Below are positions 44,585 through 53,094 of a stretch of 59,304 nt of DNA, one piece after another (positions within the stretch are counted from its first letter, which is position 1; the number at the start of each line of letters is the position of its first letter). The stretch lies in contig JAKOTU010000006.1 in assembly GCA_029776155.1 (NCBI GenBank), forward strand, positions 35,102 to 94,405, in the 5' to 3' direction. A program made the position numbers and the translations under genes. The notes under the pieces were generated by a model. The model made no database searches, had not been told where the DNA came from, and was given only the letters and a program-made list of their open reading frames with translations. Origin of the DNA: Bacillota bacterium. Lineage in GTDB: Bacteria; Bacillota; Limnochordia; Darwinibacteriales; Darwinibacteriaceae.

Positions 44585-45247
44585 TTAAAACAGGTTGTTC
44601 AGGAAGTGGGCCAAAACGCCCCCCATTACCGAACGGGAGCGCTGGGCCGCGAAACCGAAGGCCAAGCTCACCAGGAAAATGGACAGGGCCCCTCCCGCGG
44701 GGCGGGTAAGGTTATCCCACAATACTCCCATAAAGTACCAGCCCGGCACATGGAGAAGCACAAACAGTAGCGAGGTAATCACATTGGCTGCCCAAAACGG
44801 GTAATGCCTCTCCAGATTGCCCTGCACAGCTCCCCGCATGAGCAGCTCCTCAAAGATGGGGGCAATGATCAGCACATTGACCAGACCGAAGTCCAACTGG
44901 GAAGGGAGGACGGCCCTGCCTTGCAGGTAATTGGGGATAATCCCGGTCAAGGCAACCGCCAGCCCCACACCCCCTCCCCAGAGCAGCCAGCCGCGCCAGT
45001 TGGGGAGGTTGAATACCTCGACAAGGGTACGCCCAGACCATTTGAGCAGCCATACAGCCGGTCCGATCCAGATGACAAGCTTGGCTGTGGTCCAGTACAG
45101 AAAGCTGCCCCATCCCCCCGACAACCAGGCATACACCTCCCCAAGGCGGATTTTCAACAGCCAGGCTCCAATCCAAACCCCCAAGAGGGCCGCAAAGGTT
45201 AAGTAGGTGAGGCGGGCCGCATGGGCGGCAGCTGAGTCATTCTGCAC
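44585..45247 (-). CDS. CPBP-family intramembrane metalloprotease
   Basis: This 220-residue polytopic membrane protein has the CPBP/Abi glutamic-protease motifs: EELLMRGAVQGNLER, then LFVLLHVPGW with the catalytic-site His, and the last helix HFLNNLF. Members process membrane-anchored substrates or prenyl proteins and often serve in peptide-immunity. The start is GTG with GGAGG upstream, and it overlaps the preceding GNAT gene by 11 bases, so the two are coupled. Confidence 0.9.
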   Translation of the reverse strand: MQNDSAAAHAARLTYLTFAALLGVWIGAWLLKIRLGEVYAWLSGGWGSFLYWTTAKLVIWIGPAVWLLKWSGRTLVEVFNLPNWRGWLLWGGGVGLAVALTGIIPNYLQGRAVLPSQLDFGLVNVLIIAPIFEELLMRGAVQGNLERHYPFWAANVITSLLFVLLHVPGWYFMGVLWDNLTRPAGGALSIFLVSLAFGFAAQRSRSVMGGVLAHFLNNLF

Positions 45248-46319
45248 GGTTGAAATCCTCCGGTGTCAGCTCGTAGTCGATAAAGGACTGGAGCTCGCCC
45301 AGCTGGTCCCTCCAGCAGTCGATCCTAGTGCCCGTTTTCCGGAAACCCAACTTCTCGTACACATGCTGGGCGCGGGTGTTCTTCACGTTGGTATCCAAAA
45401 TCATCCGGGCATACCCCTTTTCCCCGAAAAGCCAGCCGATAAGCAGGCGCAGGAACCTGGTGCCATACCCCCTGCCCCGCATGTCTGCACTGCAGATTTT
45501 GATGCCGATCTGAGCTGTGCCCCCATCCAAGCTGCGGTAGTTCATCTCGCCCACGGGCTGGTTATCCACTTCCAGGATCAACCGCCCTTGACTGTGGTCA
45601 TCCCCTGCCAAAAGTTTCTGAACATCCTCAATGCTGAGACCCAAACCCATGGGAAAACCAGAAAACTTCATCACTTTTCCGTCGTTCCACCACTGGCAGA
45701 GCTGCGGCGCATCTTCCATGGTGGCGGTGCGAATCACAAGCTCCCGGTCCTGTAAGTACACTGTCTTCCTCCCATCTGTATAATCTGCTGTCCGGCAGAG
45801 CCAGATAAAGTGATCTGCGCCTTGGCCCCAGTAGTCCTTGACCACCTTAAAGGGCTGGCCAAATTTCTGCCGCCACTTCTGCTGCGCTTCCTTAAGGCCA
45901 CAGTCCAAGGTGAACTCTCGCACCCCCTGGCTGTCCAGGTAGGCGGCCATGGCCGCAATCAAGGCGGAAGCCACTCCCCGGCCCTGAAATTCGGGCAGCA
46001 CATAGATGCTGCCCAGTTCACCCAGCTCGGCCAGCTCACCATGGGTACCCTTTCTGATGTCCTCGCCGCAGGGCCCGAAGGAAATGGTGCCGATCACCCT
46101 GCCGGCCAGTTTGGCCACGAAAAAGACTAGGCTGCTGCCCTCCTGCAGAGAACTGCGCAGCAGCCCTTTTTTGAACTCGATCTCAGCCGGTGCGTCCTCA
46201 GCTATGCCTTCCCGTTGGAAAGCAGAGGAAATGGACTGTTCGAAGACCACTCCGGCCCCCTCCAGATCCTCCAGGGTTAGCCTTTGGATTTCTAAACCAG
46301 GCAGCAAACAGGCCAACAC
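45237..46319 (-). CDS. Tandem GNAT acetyltransferase (two domains)
   Basis: Two acetyltransferase domains are fused in 360 residues. The first has YVLPEFQGRGVASALIAAMAAYL. The second has CSADMRGRGYGTRFLRLLIGWLF, then NTRAQHVYEKLGFRKTG, the RimJ/RimL-like form. Tandem GNATs include mycothiol synthase and aminoglycoside enzymes; no substrate can be assigned. The GTG start shares one base with the stop of the EamA gene, and the CPBP gene overlaps its end, making a three-gene coupled set. Confidence 0.88.
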   Translation of the reverse strand: MLACLLPGLEIQRLTLEDLEGAGVVFEQSISSAFQREGIAEDAPAEIEFKKGLLRSSLQEGSSLVFFVAKLAGRVIGTISFGPCGEDIRKGTHGELAELGELGSIYVLPEFQGRGVASALIAAMAAYLDSQGVREFTLDCGLKEAQQKWRQKFGQPFKVVKDYWGQGADHFIWLCRTADYTDGRKTVYLQDRELVIRTATMEDAPQLCQWWNDGKVMKFSGFPMGLGLSIEDVQKLLAGDDHSQGRLILEVDNQPVGEMNYRSLDGGTAQIGIKICSADMRGRGYGTRFLRLLIGWLFGEKGYARMILDTNVKNTRAQHVYEKLGFRKTGTRIDCWRDQLGELQSFIDYELTPEDFNRAE

Positions 46320-47269
46320 TACTCCCCCCTACACCGGCAGGTTCGGTTTTCCCAAGCGTTCACCGCGAAAATCCCCACAGACACCAGGGCCAGGGCTGCC
46401 CAAATGGAGAGGGTAAGCTGCTCCCCGGGCAGCAAGAGCGCAGAAAGGAGAGAACCAGAAATGGGGATCGCAAACCGGTAGATTGTGATTTCCCCGGCCT
46501 TGTGGTATTTCAGCAGAGTATACCAGATGGAGAAAGCCGCCGCCGAGAGGAAAGCAGAGTAGATGAACAGCCCCCAAAACAGGGGCGTTGGGCGTATCCC
46601 TCCCTCAAAGAGCACAGGCAGTCCCAAAAGCAGCAGCACAAGCGAGCCTAGGGTAAGCTGATAGCCGTTCACCGTGACAGGGTTCAGGCTTCGCCCCAGC
46701 CGCTTGGCCCAGAAGGTGCCAAAAGCGCTGGTAAGTCCGGAACAGATCATAAATCCCTCGCCCCGTAAGCTAAACTGCCAGCTCAGCGCGTCCCCCGACT
46801 GCCAGTTGGCCAGGGCAACTCCGCCAAAGCCCGCGGCTAACCCCAGCACTTTCCCCAGATTCAGGCGGTCATTGCGGTAGATGAAATGGGCGAAGATAAC
46901 CACGAAAAAATTGCCCACCGCGTTCAAAATAGCGCCCTTCACTCCGCTTACCAGCGCAATGCCGTTGTAGAAGAAATAGTACTGTAGGCCCGTCTGGGCA
47001 GTTCCCAACAGGAGCAAAGAGCCAAACTGCCTTTTAGGAAGCCCCAGCTGTTCCCGGAAAAGGAATCTCTGCACGGCCAAGACCATGAGCCCAGCCAGCA
47101 AAAACCTGCCGCCGGCCAGGAGCATGCGGGCTGCGATATCACCAGGTTCCAAGCATAGTTCGGCGTAGGTCAGCTTGAGCACGGGAAAGGCGCTGCCCCA
47201 CAAAATGCAGGCCAAAACGGCCATGACTGCTGCGAAGTAGTTGCTGCTCCAAAGTCTGCTTTCTGCCAC
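46319..47269 (-). CDS. EamA/DMT-family transporter
   Basis: This 316-residue inner-membrane transporter has ten predicted helices in two EamA repeats, starting VMAVLACILWGSAFPVLKLTY and with the second repeat near FGTFWAKRLGRSLNPV. Such proteins export amino acids or metabolites. The start is GTG at 47269 with a weak ribosome site. It heads the EamA-GNAT-CPBP group. Confidence 0.9.
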   Translation of the reverse strand: MAESRLWSSNYFAAVMAVLACILWGSAFPVLKLTYAELCLEPGDIAARMLLAGGRFLLAGLMVLAVQRFLFREQLGLPKRQFGSLLLLGTAQTGLQYYFFYNGIALVSGVKGAILNAVGNFFVVIFAHFIYRNDRLNLGKVLGLAAGFGGVALANWQSGDALSWQFSLRGEGFMICSGLTSAFGTFWAKRLGRSLNPVTVNGYQLTLGSLVLLLLGLPVLFEGGIRPTPLFWGLFIYSAFLSAAAFSIWYTLLKYHKAGEITIYRFAIPISGSLLSALLLPGEQLTLSIWAALALVSVGIFAVNAWENRTCRCRGE

Positions 47270-47331
47270 TCCATTCCATCCCCTGTACCTAATCAGTTAC
47301 GGTCATTGTAGCATATCTCCCGAGCCGGCAC

Positions 47332-47361
47332 AAAAAAGAGGGTGAAGCGAGCTCTACCCTC
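47332..47361 (-). terminator. Terminator of the LivK-type/small exported protein unit
   Basis: GAGGGT (47338-47343) and ACCCTC (47356-47361) form a hairpin that on the minus strand ends in six T. It overlaps the stop codon of the preceding gene. Confidence 0.82.
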
Positions 47362-47794
47362 AGGGGGCAGCTGCCGCTGCCGGCATCCTCGCTCCCAAGT
47401 AGAACTGGCAGTCAACTTCCTGCCTTTCCACCAAGATGGAGTTTTGGTTCAAGGCGGCCAGGATTTCATCCATGATCCTTAGGATCTGCTCTTCTGAGGC
47501 AAAGAGGAACTCGCAGACCAAGGTGTTTTCCACGGTTACAACGCCCACATCATCTGTGTACACGCCCCTGGCTGAGGTTATGGTAAAGCCGTCCACATAC
47601 CTGAGGGCAATCTCCATGACCAAAGCTTCCGCGGCTGCGGTGCTGATTTCCTGCTGATAAGTGTCCTTGTCATTCAGGCCTATGTACAGCGTGTACTTCA
47701 CGGCCCGCTCCAGCCCCCCAGCCAGCAGAGGGCTTGAACTCTGCAGCACCACAGCAAAAACCAGCACAGCTGCTGCCAGCACCTGTCGCTTCAT
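47360..47794 (-). CDS. Small exported protein, DUF3574-like
   Basis: The product has a signal peptide (MKRQVLAAAVLVFAVVLQ, then cleavage near LLAGG) and about 115 mature residues. The strand-helix pattern (VKYTLYIGLNDKDTYQQE, then FTITSARGVYTDDVG) resembles DUF3574 proteins, whose role is unknown. The ATG at 47794 is chosen because GGAGGCGGAG lies just before it. It follows the LivK-type binding-protein gene by 24 bases and shares its terminator, so the two are likely cotranscribed and exported together. Confidence 0.65.
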   Translation of the reverse strand: MKRQVLAAAVLVFAVVLQSSSPLLAGGLERAVKYTLYIGLNDKDTYQQEISTAAAEALVMEIALRYVDGFTITSARGVYTDDVGVVTVENTLVCEFLFASEEQILRIMDEILAALNQNSILVERQEVDCQFYLGARMPAAAAAP

Positions 47795-47818
47795 AGGTTC
47801 TCCGCCTCCCATTTCGAT

Positions 47819-48964
47819 TTAGAGAAACTGCCCGTCTCTGCAGGTGAGCATGGGCAGCTTGCTTACATCCACCACCAGCGCTCCGCCCTTTTCAAACCGA
47901 ATCAGGCGTCCCACCCCCTGGTAGCCCTCTTCAGCATGGAAAGCCTCGGCCAAGCGGGCCGGGTCGGTGGTGTCCAGCTGCACTGAGGTGTCGGCAATGA
48001 GGCGTACCAGATCATAACCCTGCACCGCCCACGTATCAGGCTCATGCCCGTATTTTTCCCGGTAGCGCTTCCGGAAAGCCGCCAGCCGCTCGCTTTCCTC
48101 CAGCACCAAGGTTGAGGGAACTACCATGCCTTCAGCAATGTCTTTGTACTTGGCCAGGGCAATGGCCCGGTTGAAAATGGGTTCACCGATCACCGCCAGC
48201 TCACGGTTGGCGCCCCGGATAATCTCCAGCACCTTGAAGGCGGGATCCAGCCCGTATTGGGCAATCACCACTGCCTCCACCCCCAGGGCCCTCCAGCGGG
48301 CATCGATGGCAGTGAACTGGCTGGGGGAGATGATGGATGAGACATAATCCACCACTTTGCACTCGCTGCCCAGCAGGGACAGCTCCAAGGCGGTCACCAG
48401 CTCTTCCTGGGACTGCACGCCGTTGTAGTAGATGGCGATGCGCTTGTAGCCCATCTGCACCACATAGCGGGCCATGGCTTCTCCCAGATCTGCAAAGGAA
48501 GGGACTCCGCAGAACAGGAAAGGGTTGTCCCGGGTAAACAGGCTGTCATAGGCCCCGTAGGGGAAGAACACCACTTTGCCTGCCTCGGCAAGCATGTCCG
48601 CAGTAGTCTTGGTTACATCGAAGTTCTGCAGGTTCAAGACGGCGGTAACTTCGGGATTAGCCGCCACCTGGGCTGCGTTTTTTACACCCTCCTCGTAGCT
48701 GGCTTGATCGTCAATCACCTCGGTCTTAAACACAAATCCCCGCTCCGCATAGGCGTTGTTCAGCTCTTCCACCGCCAGCTCCACGCCGCTGATGAAAGCC
48801 CCATCGGCAAACAGCCAGGACGCATCAGCCAATATGGGAATGTACACCAGCTTGTGGCTTGATACACTTTGGGGAGTACAGCCGCTGAGCAGGAACACTA
48901 CTAGGACGACTGCCAGCATACAGCCGCGGACTGCTTTCTGGACAGGCCCACTCATCTCATTCAC
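47819..48964 (-). CDS. LivK-type ABC substrate-binding lipoprotein without transporter
   Basis: This periplasmic-binding-protein family 6 lipoprotein has lipobox LLSGC near residue 29. The mature part begins VYIPILADASWLFADG and contains VEAVVIAQYGLDPAFKVLEI and the typical WAVQGYDLVRLIADT. No permease or ATPase is adjacent, unlike classic branched-chain amino-acid systems. It may be a solitary sensor or serve a transporter elsewhere. A DUF3574-like gene follows in the same unit. Confidence 0.82.
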   Translation of the reverse strand: MNEMSGPVQKAVRGCMLAVVLVVFLLSGCTPQSVSSHKLVYIPILADASWLFADGAFISGVELAVEELNNAYAERGFVFKTEVIDDQASYEEGVKNAAQVAANPEVTAVLNLQNFDVTKTTADMLAEAGKVVFFPYGAYDSLFTRDNPFLFCGVPSFADLGEAMARYVVQMGYKRIAIYYNGVQSQEELVTALELSLLGSECKVVDYVSSIISPSQFTAIDARWRALGVEAVVIAQYGLDPAFKVLEIIRGANRELAVIGEPIFNRAIALAKYKDIAEGMVVPSTLVLEESERLAAFRKRYREKYGHEPDTWAVQGYDLVRLIADTSVQLDTTDPARLAEAFHAEEGYQGVGRLIRFEKGGALVVDVSKLPMLTCRDGQFL

Positions 48965-49100
48965 CCCTGGCCTTGATCTGGATTCTTCCTGCCTATAGGT
49001 ATTAAATGTTCCCTGGGAGAGTCCTGCTCCCCGGGGCGCTGGGCAGCCTGCAAGGGCAAAAAAAGAAGGGACGCCCCGCGCCCCCTATCTTACAGCCCAG

Positions 49101-49499
49101 TTACTTCCTACTGCGCACGAACTCGCCGATCTGGCGATCCAGGTTGGAAATGTGTTTGGTGAGCCAGTCGATCACCATTTGGTTGGCATTGATGATCACC
49201 GAGATGCTGCCCGCCGAGGCTTCATAATCCTCCCGCAGCTTAGCCAAGCGGCCGATGAAATCGGCATGGGCCTTCTGCTGTTCAGGCAGGCCTGGATAGT
49301 TCAGCTCCCGCATGTACTTTTCCTCATCGGCAAAGTGCTTTTTGGTATAACTGTCTAGAAACTCCAAAAGCTCCCCAATGTACTCCCTGGCCTGTCCCTG
49401 CTTGCCGGCTTCAAACAGGCGCTCCGCCCTTGCAAACCACTCCTTATGCTGCTCATCGATGAGTTCAACACCTACTGACAACGATGGATGCCACGGCAT
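49101..49499 (-). CDS. Bacteriohemerythrin
   Basis: This 132-residue single-domain hemerythrin binds O2 through a di-iron site. All ligands are present: His18 (DEQH), His55 and Glu59 (HFADE), His78 (AHADF), His116 and Asp121 (HISNLD). It probably scavenges or senses oxygen in this anaerobe. The length and the N-terminal SVGVELIDEQHKEWF are typical. The ATG at 49499 lies in its own unit; a T-rich stretch follows the stop but I could not draw a clean terminator. Confidence 0.94.
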   Translation of the reverse strand: MPWHPSLSVGVELIDEQHKEWFARAERLFEAGKQGQAREYIGELLEFLDSYTKKHFADEEKYMRELNYPGLPEQQKAHADFIGRLAKLREDYEASAGSISVIINANQMVIDWLTKHISNLDRQIGEFVRSRK

Positions 49500-49589
49500 G
49501 GGTTACCCTCCTCCAGAAAGTTGTCCCCTAAATTACTGCTATACTACCACAAACAGGCAGAACCCTCAACCGGAAGATTCCCCGCAGCA

Positions 49590-50624
49590 TCAATCTAGGT
49601 GGGCCTGTCCGCCACAGGAACGCCTGACCACCAGTTCTGCCTCCAGCCTCACCTTGATGGTCTTGCGCACTGGGTTTTCGATCTGTCGCACCAGCTCTTC
49701 CGTGGCCGTGCGCGCCAGGGCCTCATAGGGAACCCGAATGGTAGTCAAGCTCGGCTCCACATAGGCCGCGAGGACAATATCATCAAAGCCCACCATGCGC
49801 ACATCCTCAGGTATTCTCACCCCATGGCGCTGCAGCACCCGCATGCACCCGATGGCCATCATATCGTTGGCGGCGAAGATCCCATCGGGCAGCTTCCCCT
49901 GTTTAAGCAGGTACTCGGCGCAGCGCTCGCCGGCAGGTTCATGGAAATCTCCTTGAAACACGGTGATCTGGCGGTCGGCTAGACCGTGATCCCGGCAGGC
50001 CTGCAAGAAGCCCTTTTGACGCTCCAGGGCGTCCCGGGCATTTTTCGGCCCAGCGATATGGAGCAGGCGGCGGCAGCCGAGCTCAGCCAGATGCGCCCCT
50101 GCCCGGTAGCCACCCGCGTAGTCATCAACCGCCACATAGCTGAAGGGGCCATCGGCATCCACGGGGGGCATGGAAAGGTGGAAAAAGGGGATGCCCGCGG
50201 TGCGCAGGTGCTTGACGTAGGTACTCTCCATGGTGCAGTAGCTGCCCACAATGAGCGCCCCTTCAAACTGCTTCGTGGCGATCTCCCAGCGCAGGAAAGG
50301 GGAAAGCTTCCCTTCCGGTGTTCCAAAATGAAACACCAGATGATAGCCGAGGCGTTCTGCAGCTACGTAAATGGAGTGCAGAAACATCATGGTGTACTGG
50401 CTGTCCCGCAGGGTCTGGGTGGGGTGGGTACTGGGCCAGGTGACCAGCACCGCGAGGTTTTGGTTCAATTTCTTTCCCTTGCTTTTCTCGTAGCCCAGTT
50501 CCGCCGCGGCCTCCAAAACCCGAGCCGCGACGGCGGCATTGGCCGTCTGATGCCCGTTCAACACGCGGCTCACGGTGGCCAGAGAAGTTCCAGCGCGCAG
50601 GGCTATCTCTCTCATTGTAGCCAT
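49590..50624 (-). CDS. LacI-family transcriptional regulator
   Basis: This 344-residue repressor has the N-terminal LacI HTH (TMREIALRAGTSLATVSRVL, then NGHQ) and a periplasmic-binding-like effector domain ending near GFDDIVLAAYVEPSLTTIR. It lies alone, with no sugar genes next to it, so the regulon is elsewhere. A direct repeat TGTTTCA (50692-50698 and 50701-50707) upstream could be part of an operator. The ATG follows GGGGAG. Confidence 0.93.
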   Translation of the reverse strand: MATMREIALRAGTSLATVSRVLNGHQTANAAVAARVLEAAAELGYEKSKGKKLNQNLAVLVTWPSTHPTQTLRDSQYTMMFLHSIYVAAERLGYHLVFHFGTPEGKLSPFLRWEIATKQFEGALIVGSYCTMESTYVKHLRTAGIPFFHLSMPPVDADGPFSYVAVDDYAGGYRAGAHLAELGCRRLLHIAGPKNARDALERQKGFLQACRDHGLADRQITVFQGDFHEPAGERCAEYLLKQGKLPDGIFAANDMMAIGCMRVLQRHGVRIPEDVRMVGFDDIVLAAYVEPSLTTIRVPYEALARTATEELVRQIENPVRKTIKVRLEAELVVRRSCGGQAHLD

Positions 50625-50739
50625 GAGCTTCTCCCCGAGTCTGACCTTTTTTCACTAAGTCTCTTCTTTATCTCCCCCCGTTCCCCTGCCTTGTTTCAAA
50701 TGTTTCAGAGGTGGGAACAAGCTCTCCAAGCGCACAAGA

Positions 50740-50772
50740 CAGGGCCGCTATCCAGATTGGAAAGCGGCCCTG
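50740..50772 (-). terminator. Probable terminator of the Dps-like gene
   Basis: CAGGGCCGCT (50740-50749) and AGCGGCCCTG (50763-50772) form a perfect 10-bp stem past the stop codon. The minus-strand tail TCTTGT is weak. Confidence 0.6.
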
Positions 50773-50784
50773 GGGTGTTTTCGC

Positions 50785-51531
50785 TTACTGGAGGGGAGTG
50801 TTAGGAGGCAAGGGGCGGTCACCCGCGATGTTCCCGGATCGGGAGATCAAATGCTCCATTCCCCGCACCAGCGTGTCATCTTCCAGCACACTGTAGAGGT
50901 GATAACCCAGATCTTCCCGCTCCACTAGAATGTCCTCCAACACTTCCACCGTACCGTAGTCCTTGAGCTGATGCGCCCGTTCAATGGTTTTGCGCAGCAT
51001 CTGCTGAATTTTCAGCTCGTGTTCCAGATCGTTGCGGAGAAAGTCCCGGATGGAATACCTGCCCTCAGGCTCGCATTTGATGTAGGACAGTTCGTGCTGG
51101 GCCACGGGATGGGCAGTGGGCACCATCCCCAGCCTGGCCACCCGCTCACCAATATCATCAATGTGCTTGATGGTTTTTTCGATGTGTTCTTCCAAGAGGT
51201 GGTGCAGGCTGATGAAGCCCTCAGCACCCTCGCTCAGCCAGTGGTGCTTGTTGTATTGGTGCAGGGCAACGGTGAGCGCGCATTGATGCTCATCCAGCAT
51301 AAGCCCGATCTCCTGCCGCACTTCCAGGGGCAGGCTGATCCCGCAGCCTGGCTGTTTGGCGGTGCGGGGCTCCTGACGCACAATCATCTTGTGCTCCGTG
51401 GCATGTCCCGGCATCTGGGGATCAAACCCGTATCTGTCCAGCTTAAAGCGGCCGTGAAACGCCTTCATGTCCTGGGCCACAATCTCCATATCCTGCCGGG
51501 TAGGTGTGGGCGGTTGCAAGTTGTTTGACAT
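50785..51531 (-). CDS. Dps/ferritin-like stress protein
   Basis: This 248-residue ferritin-superfamily protein resembles DpsA-type proteins that store iron and shield DNA. The four-helix region carries the ligand-like pattern ALTVALHQYNKHHWLSEG, FISLHHLLEEHIEKTIKHIDD and HELKIQQML. It is longer than typical Dps (about 160-200) owing to a 70-residue N-terminal extension with a RRQ-type charged segment and a C-terminal tail. It might therefore be a different ferritin-like group. The ATG follows AAAGGAGG. Confidence 0.75.
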   Translation of the reverse strand: MSNNLQPPTPTRQDMEIVAQDMKAFHGRFKLDRYGFDPQMPGHATEHKMIVRQEPRTAKQPGCGISLPLEVRQEIGLMLDEHQCALTVALHQYNKHHWLSEGAEGFISLHHLLEEHIEKTIKHIDDIGERVARLGMVPTAHPVAQHELSYIKCEPEGRYSIRDFLRNDLEHELKIQQMLRKTIERAHQLKDYGTVEVLEDILVEREDLGYHLYSVLEDDTLVRGMEHLISRSGNIAGDRPLPPNTPLQ

Positions 51532-51607
51532 AGCCTTTCCTCCTTTCCACTGGGGTTCTCCCTACTAGTTTCCCAGGGCAGGAGGATAATATGCTAGGCG
51601 GCAGGGG

Positions 51608-52330
51608 TCAACCCGCTGCCTCCAGAAGTGTCTCGATTTCTTCCACAGTTGCCTCTCCAGAGGGTGCCGTGGCCAAAACCAGCTCCCCGCGCACTTTGGC
51701 CGGACGTTCAGTGAGCACCAACACCCGATCCGCAAGCCGCACCGCTTCCTGGGGATCGTGGGTAACCAACAGCATGGCAAATCCCTGCCGCCTCTGCTCA
51801 GCCTGGAGGACAGCCACAAGCTGATCCCGCAGCGCGCCGTCCAAGGACCGAAAGGGCTCATCCAAAAGCAGGAGTTGGGGCACAACAGCCAGGGCCCGGG
51901 CCAGCTCCACGCGCTGTTTCATACCTCCACTGAGCTCCCGGGGATAGGCTCTCTCGAAACCCTCCAGACCCATCTGAGCCAAAAGGCGCCTGCGCACCTC
52001 TGCTCCCTGTTCCGGGGCTAGGAAACTGTCCTGGGCAAAGCGGATGTTATCCTCCACCGTCTTCCAGGGCAGCAGCCTGGGCTCTTGAAAGGCGCAGCCG
52101 ATGCGGAGGCCGTGGGCCCAGAACACCGCGCCCTTGGTGGGCTTGAGGATGCCCGCGGCCAGATGAAGCAGGGTGGTCTTGCCGCAGCCCGACGGCCCCA
52201 TGAGCGCGACTGCCTCCCCAGGGGCCACCGTTAAGGAAAAGCCCTCCACCACCGTAAGCGCGCCCTGGGCGCCCTTAAATTCTTTAGATACGCATTGCAG
52301 TTTCAGAGTGTACTCCCTCAACCGGACCAC
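51608..52330 (-). CDS. ABC importer ATP-binding protein (SsuB/TauB type)
   Basis: This ATPase of a nitrate/sulfonate/taurine-class importer has Walker A GPSGCGKTT, the signature LSGGMKQRVELARAL, Walker B LLLLDEPFRSLD and H-loop THDPQEA. The first codon is uncertain. The GTG at 52330 or the TTG at 52321, which overlaps the permease stop, both fit; I use 52330. It is the last gene of the run that begins with hydC, and about 40 bases lie between its stop and the next plausible feature. Confidence 0.9.
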   Translation of the reverse strand: MVRLREYTLKLQCVSKEFKGAQGALTVVEGFSLTVAPGEAVALMGPSGCGKTTLLHLAAGILKPTKGAVFWAHGLRIGCAFQEPRLLPWKTVEDNIRFAQDSFLAPEQGAEVRRRLLAQMGLEGFERAYPRELSGGMKQRVELARALAVVPQLLLLDEPFRSLDGALRDQLVAVLQAEQRRQGFAMLLVTHDPQEAVRLADRVLVLTERPAKVRGELVLATAPSGEATVEEIETLLEAAG

Positions 52331-53094
52331 CTCGCCGCCCGCCTCCGCAGTGGTTGGAGCAGGCCGTATTCGCACGCCAGCATCACGGCAATGAGCACTA
52401 ACACCCACGCAAACACCTTATCCGTCTCCAGATTGCTGTTGGCGGTACTGAGCAGAAAGCCCACTCCGCTGTTGCTGCCCATGAACTCGGCAAAAACGGC
52501 CGCCTTCCAAGCAAAGGAAAAGCCCACCCCCACAGCAGCTGCCAGCTGGGGCAGGAGTGCCGGAAGGTAAATGTGGGTCAGAATGCGCCCCGGGCTGCAG
52601 CGGTACACACGGGCCATTTCCACCAGCTTTACGTCGATGCCCTCCAGACCCGCGGTGCTCTGGGCAAAAGTTAGGGGTAGGGTGACTATGAAAATGAGGA
52701 ACGCTGCTGCCCGGCCGCTGGCGATGCCAAACCAGATCACCGCCAGCACCATCCACACCACCGGGGGGATGATCTGCACCACCGCAACCAGGGGGCGCAG
52801 CAGCGCCTGCACCAGGGACGTGCTCTGGGACAGAGCAGCCAAGGCGCAGCCAGCCAACAAAGCCAGGCCAAAACCGCCCACAGTGCGCCCCAGGGTGAGG
52901 GCCAGGTTAGCGGTCAAGCTCCCATCCCGCCACAATCCCTCCAGGGCGCGCCATGTTTCCTTAGGCGAGGGCAGAATCAGAGGATGCAAGCGGCGGGATG
53001 CCAGTTCCCACAGGACAAGCAGGAGGGCAAGCCCCAAGGCCCCCGCCAACCTCTGCTGCAGTTTGGATGGGGGATTAAAAGTAGAAGTGGTCAT
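52318..53094 (-). CDS. ABC importer permease (SsuC/TauC type)
   Basis: This permease has six membrane helices, the conserved start PLILPSPKETWRALEGLW and the EAA-like loop TAGLEGIDVKLVEMARVYRC, split by one residue from the family consensus. The ATG at 53094 is preceded by GGGGAG; a GTG at 53109 is less well placed. It starts inside the end of the binding-protein gene (20-base overlap), so it is coupled to it. Confidence 0.9.
   Translation of the reverse strand: MTTSTFNPPSKLQQRLAGALGLALLLVLWELASRRLHPLILPSPKETWRALEGLWRDGSLTANLALTLGRTVGGFGLALLAGCALAALSQSTSLVQALLRPLVAVVQIIPPVVWMVLAVIWFGIASGRAAAFLIFIVTLPLTFAQSTAGLEGIDVKLVEMARVYRCSPGRILTHIYLPALLPQLAAAVGVGFSFAWKAAVFAEFMGSNSGVGFLLSTANSNLETDKVFAWVLVLIAVMLACEYGLLQPLRRRAARWSG

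Noticed and set aside
49045..49100. Terminator after the hemerythrin gene.
   Set aside because: A T run exists on the minus strand, but I could not draw a convincing stem before it.
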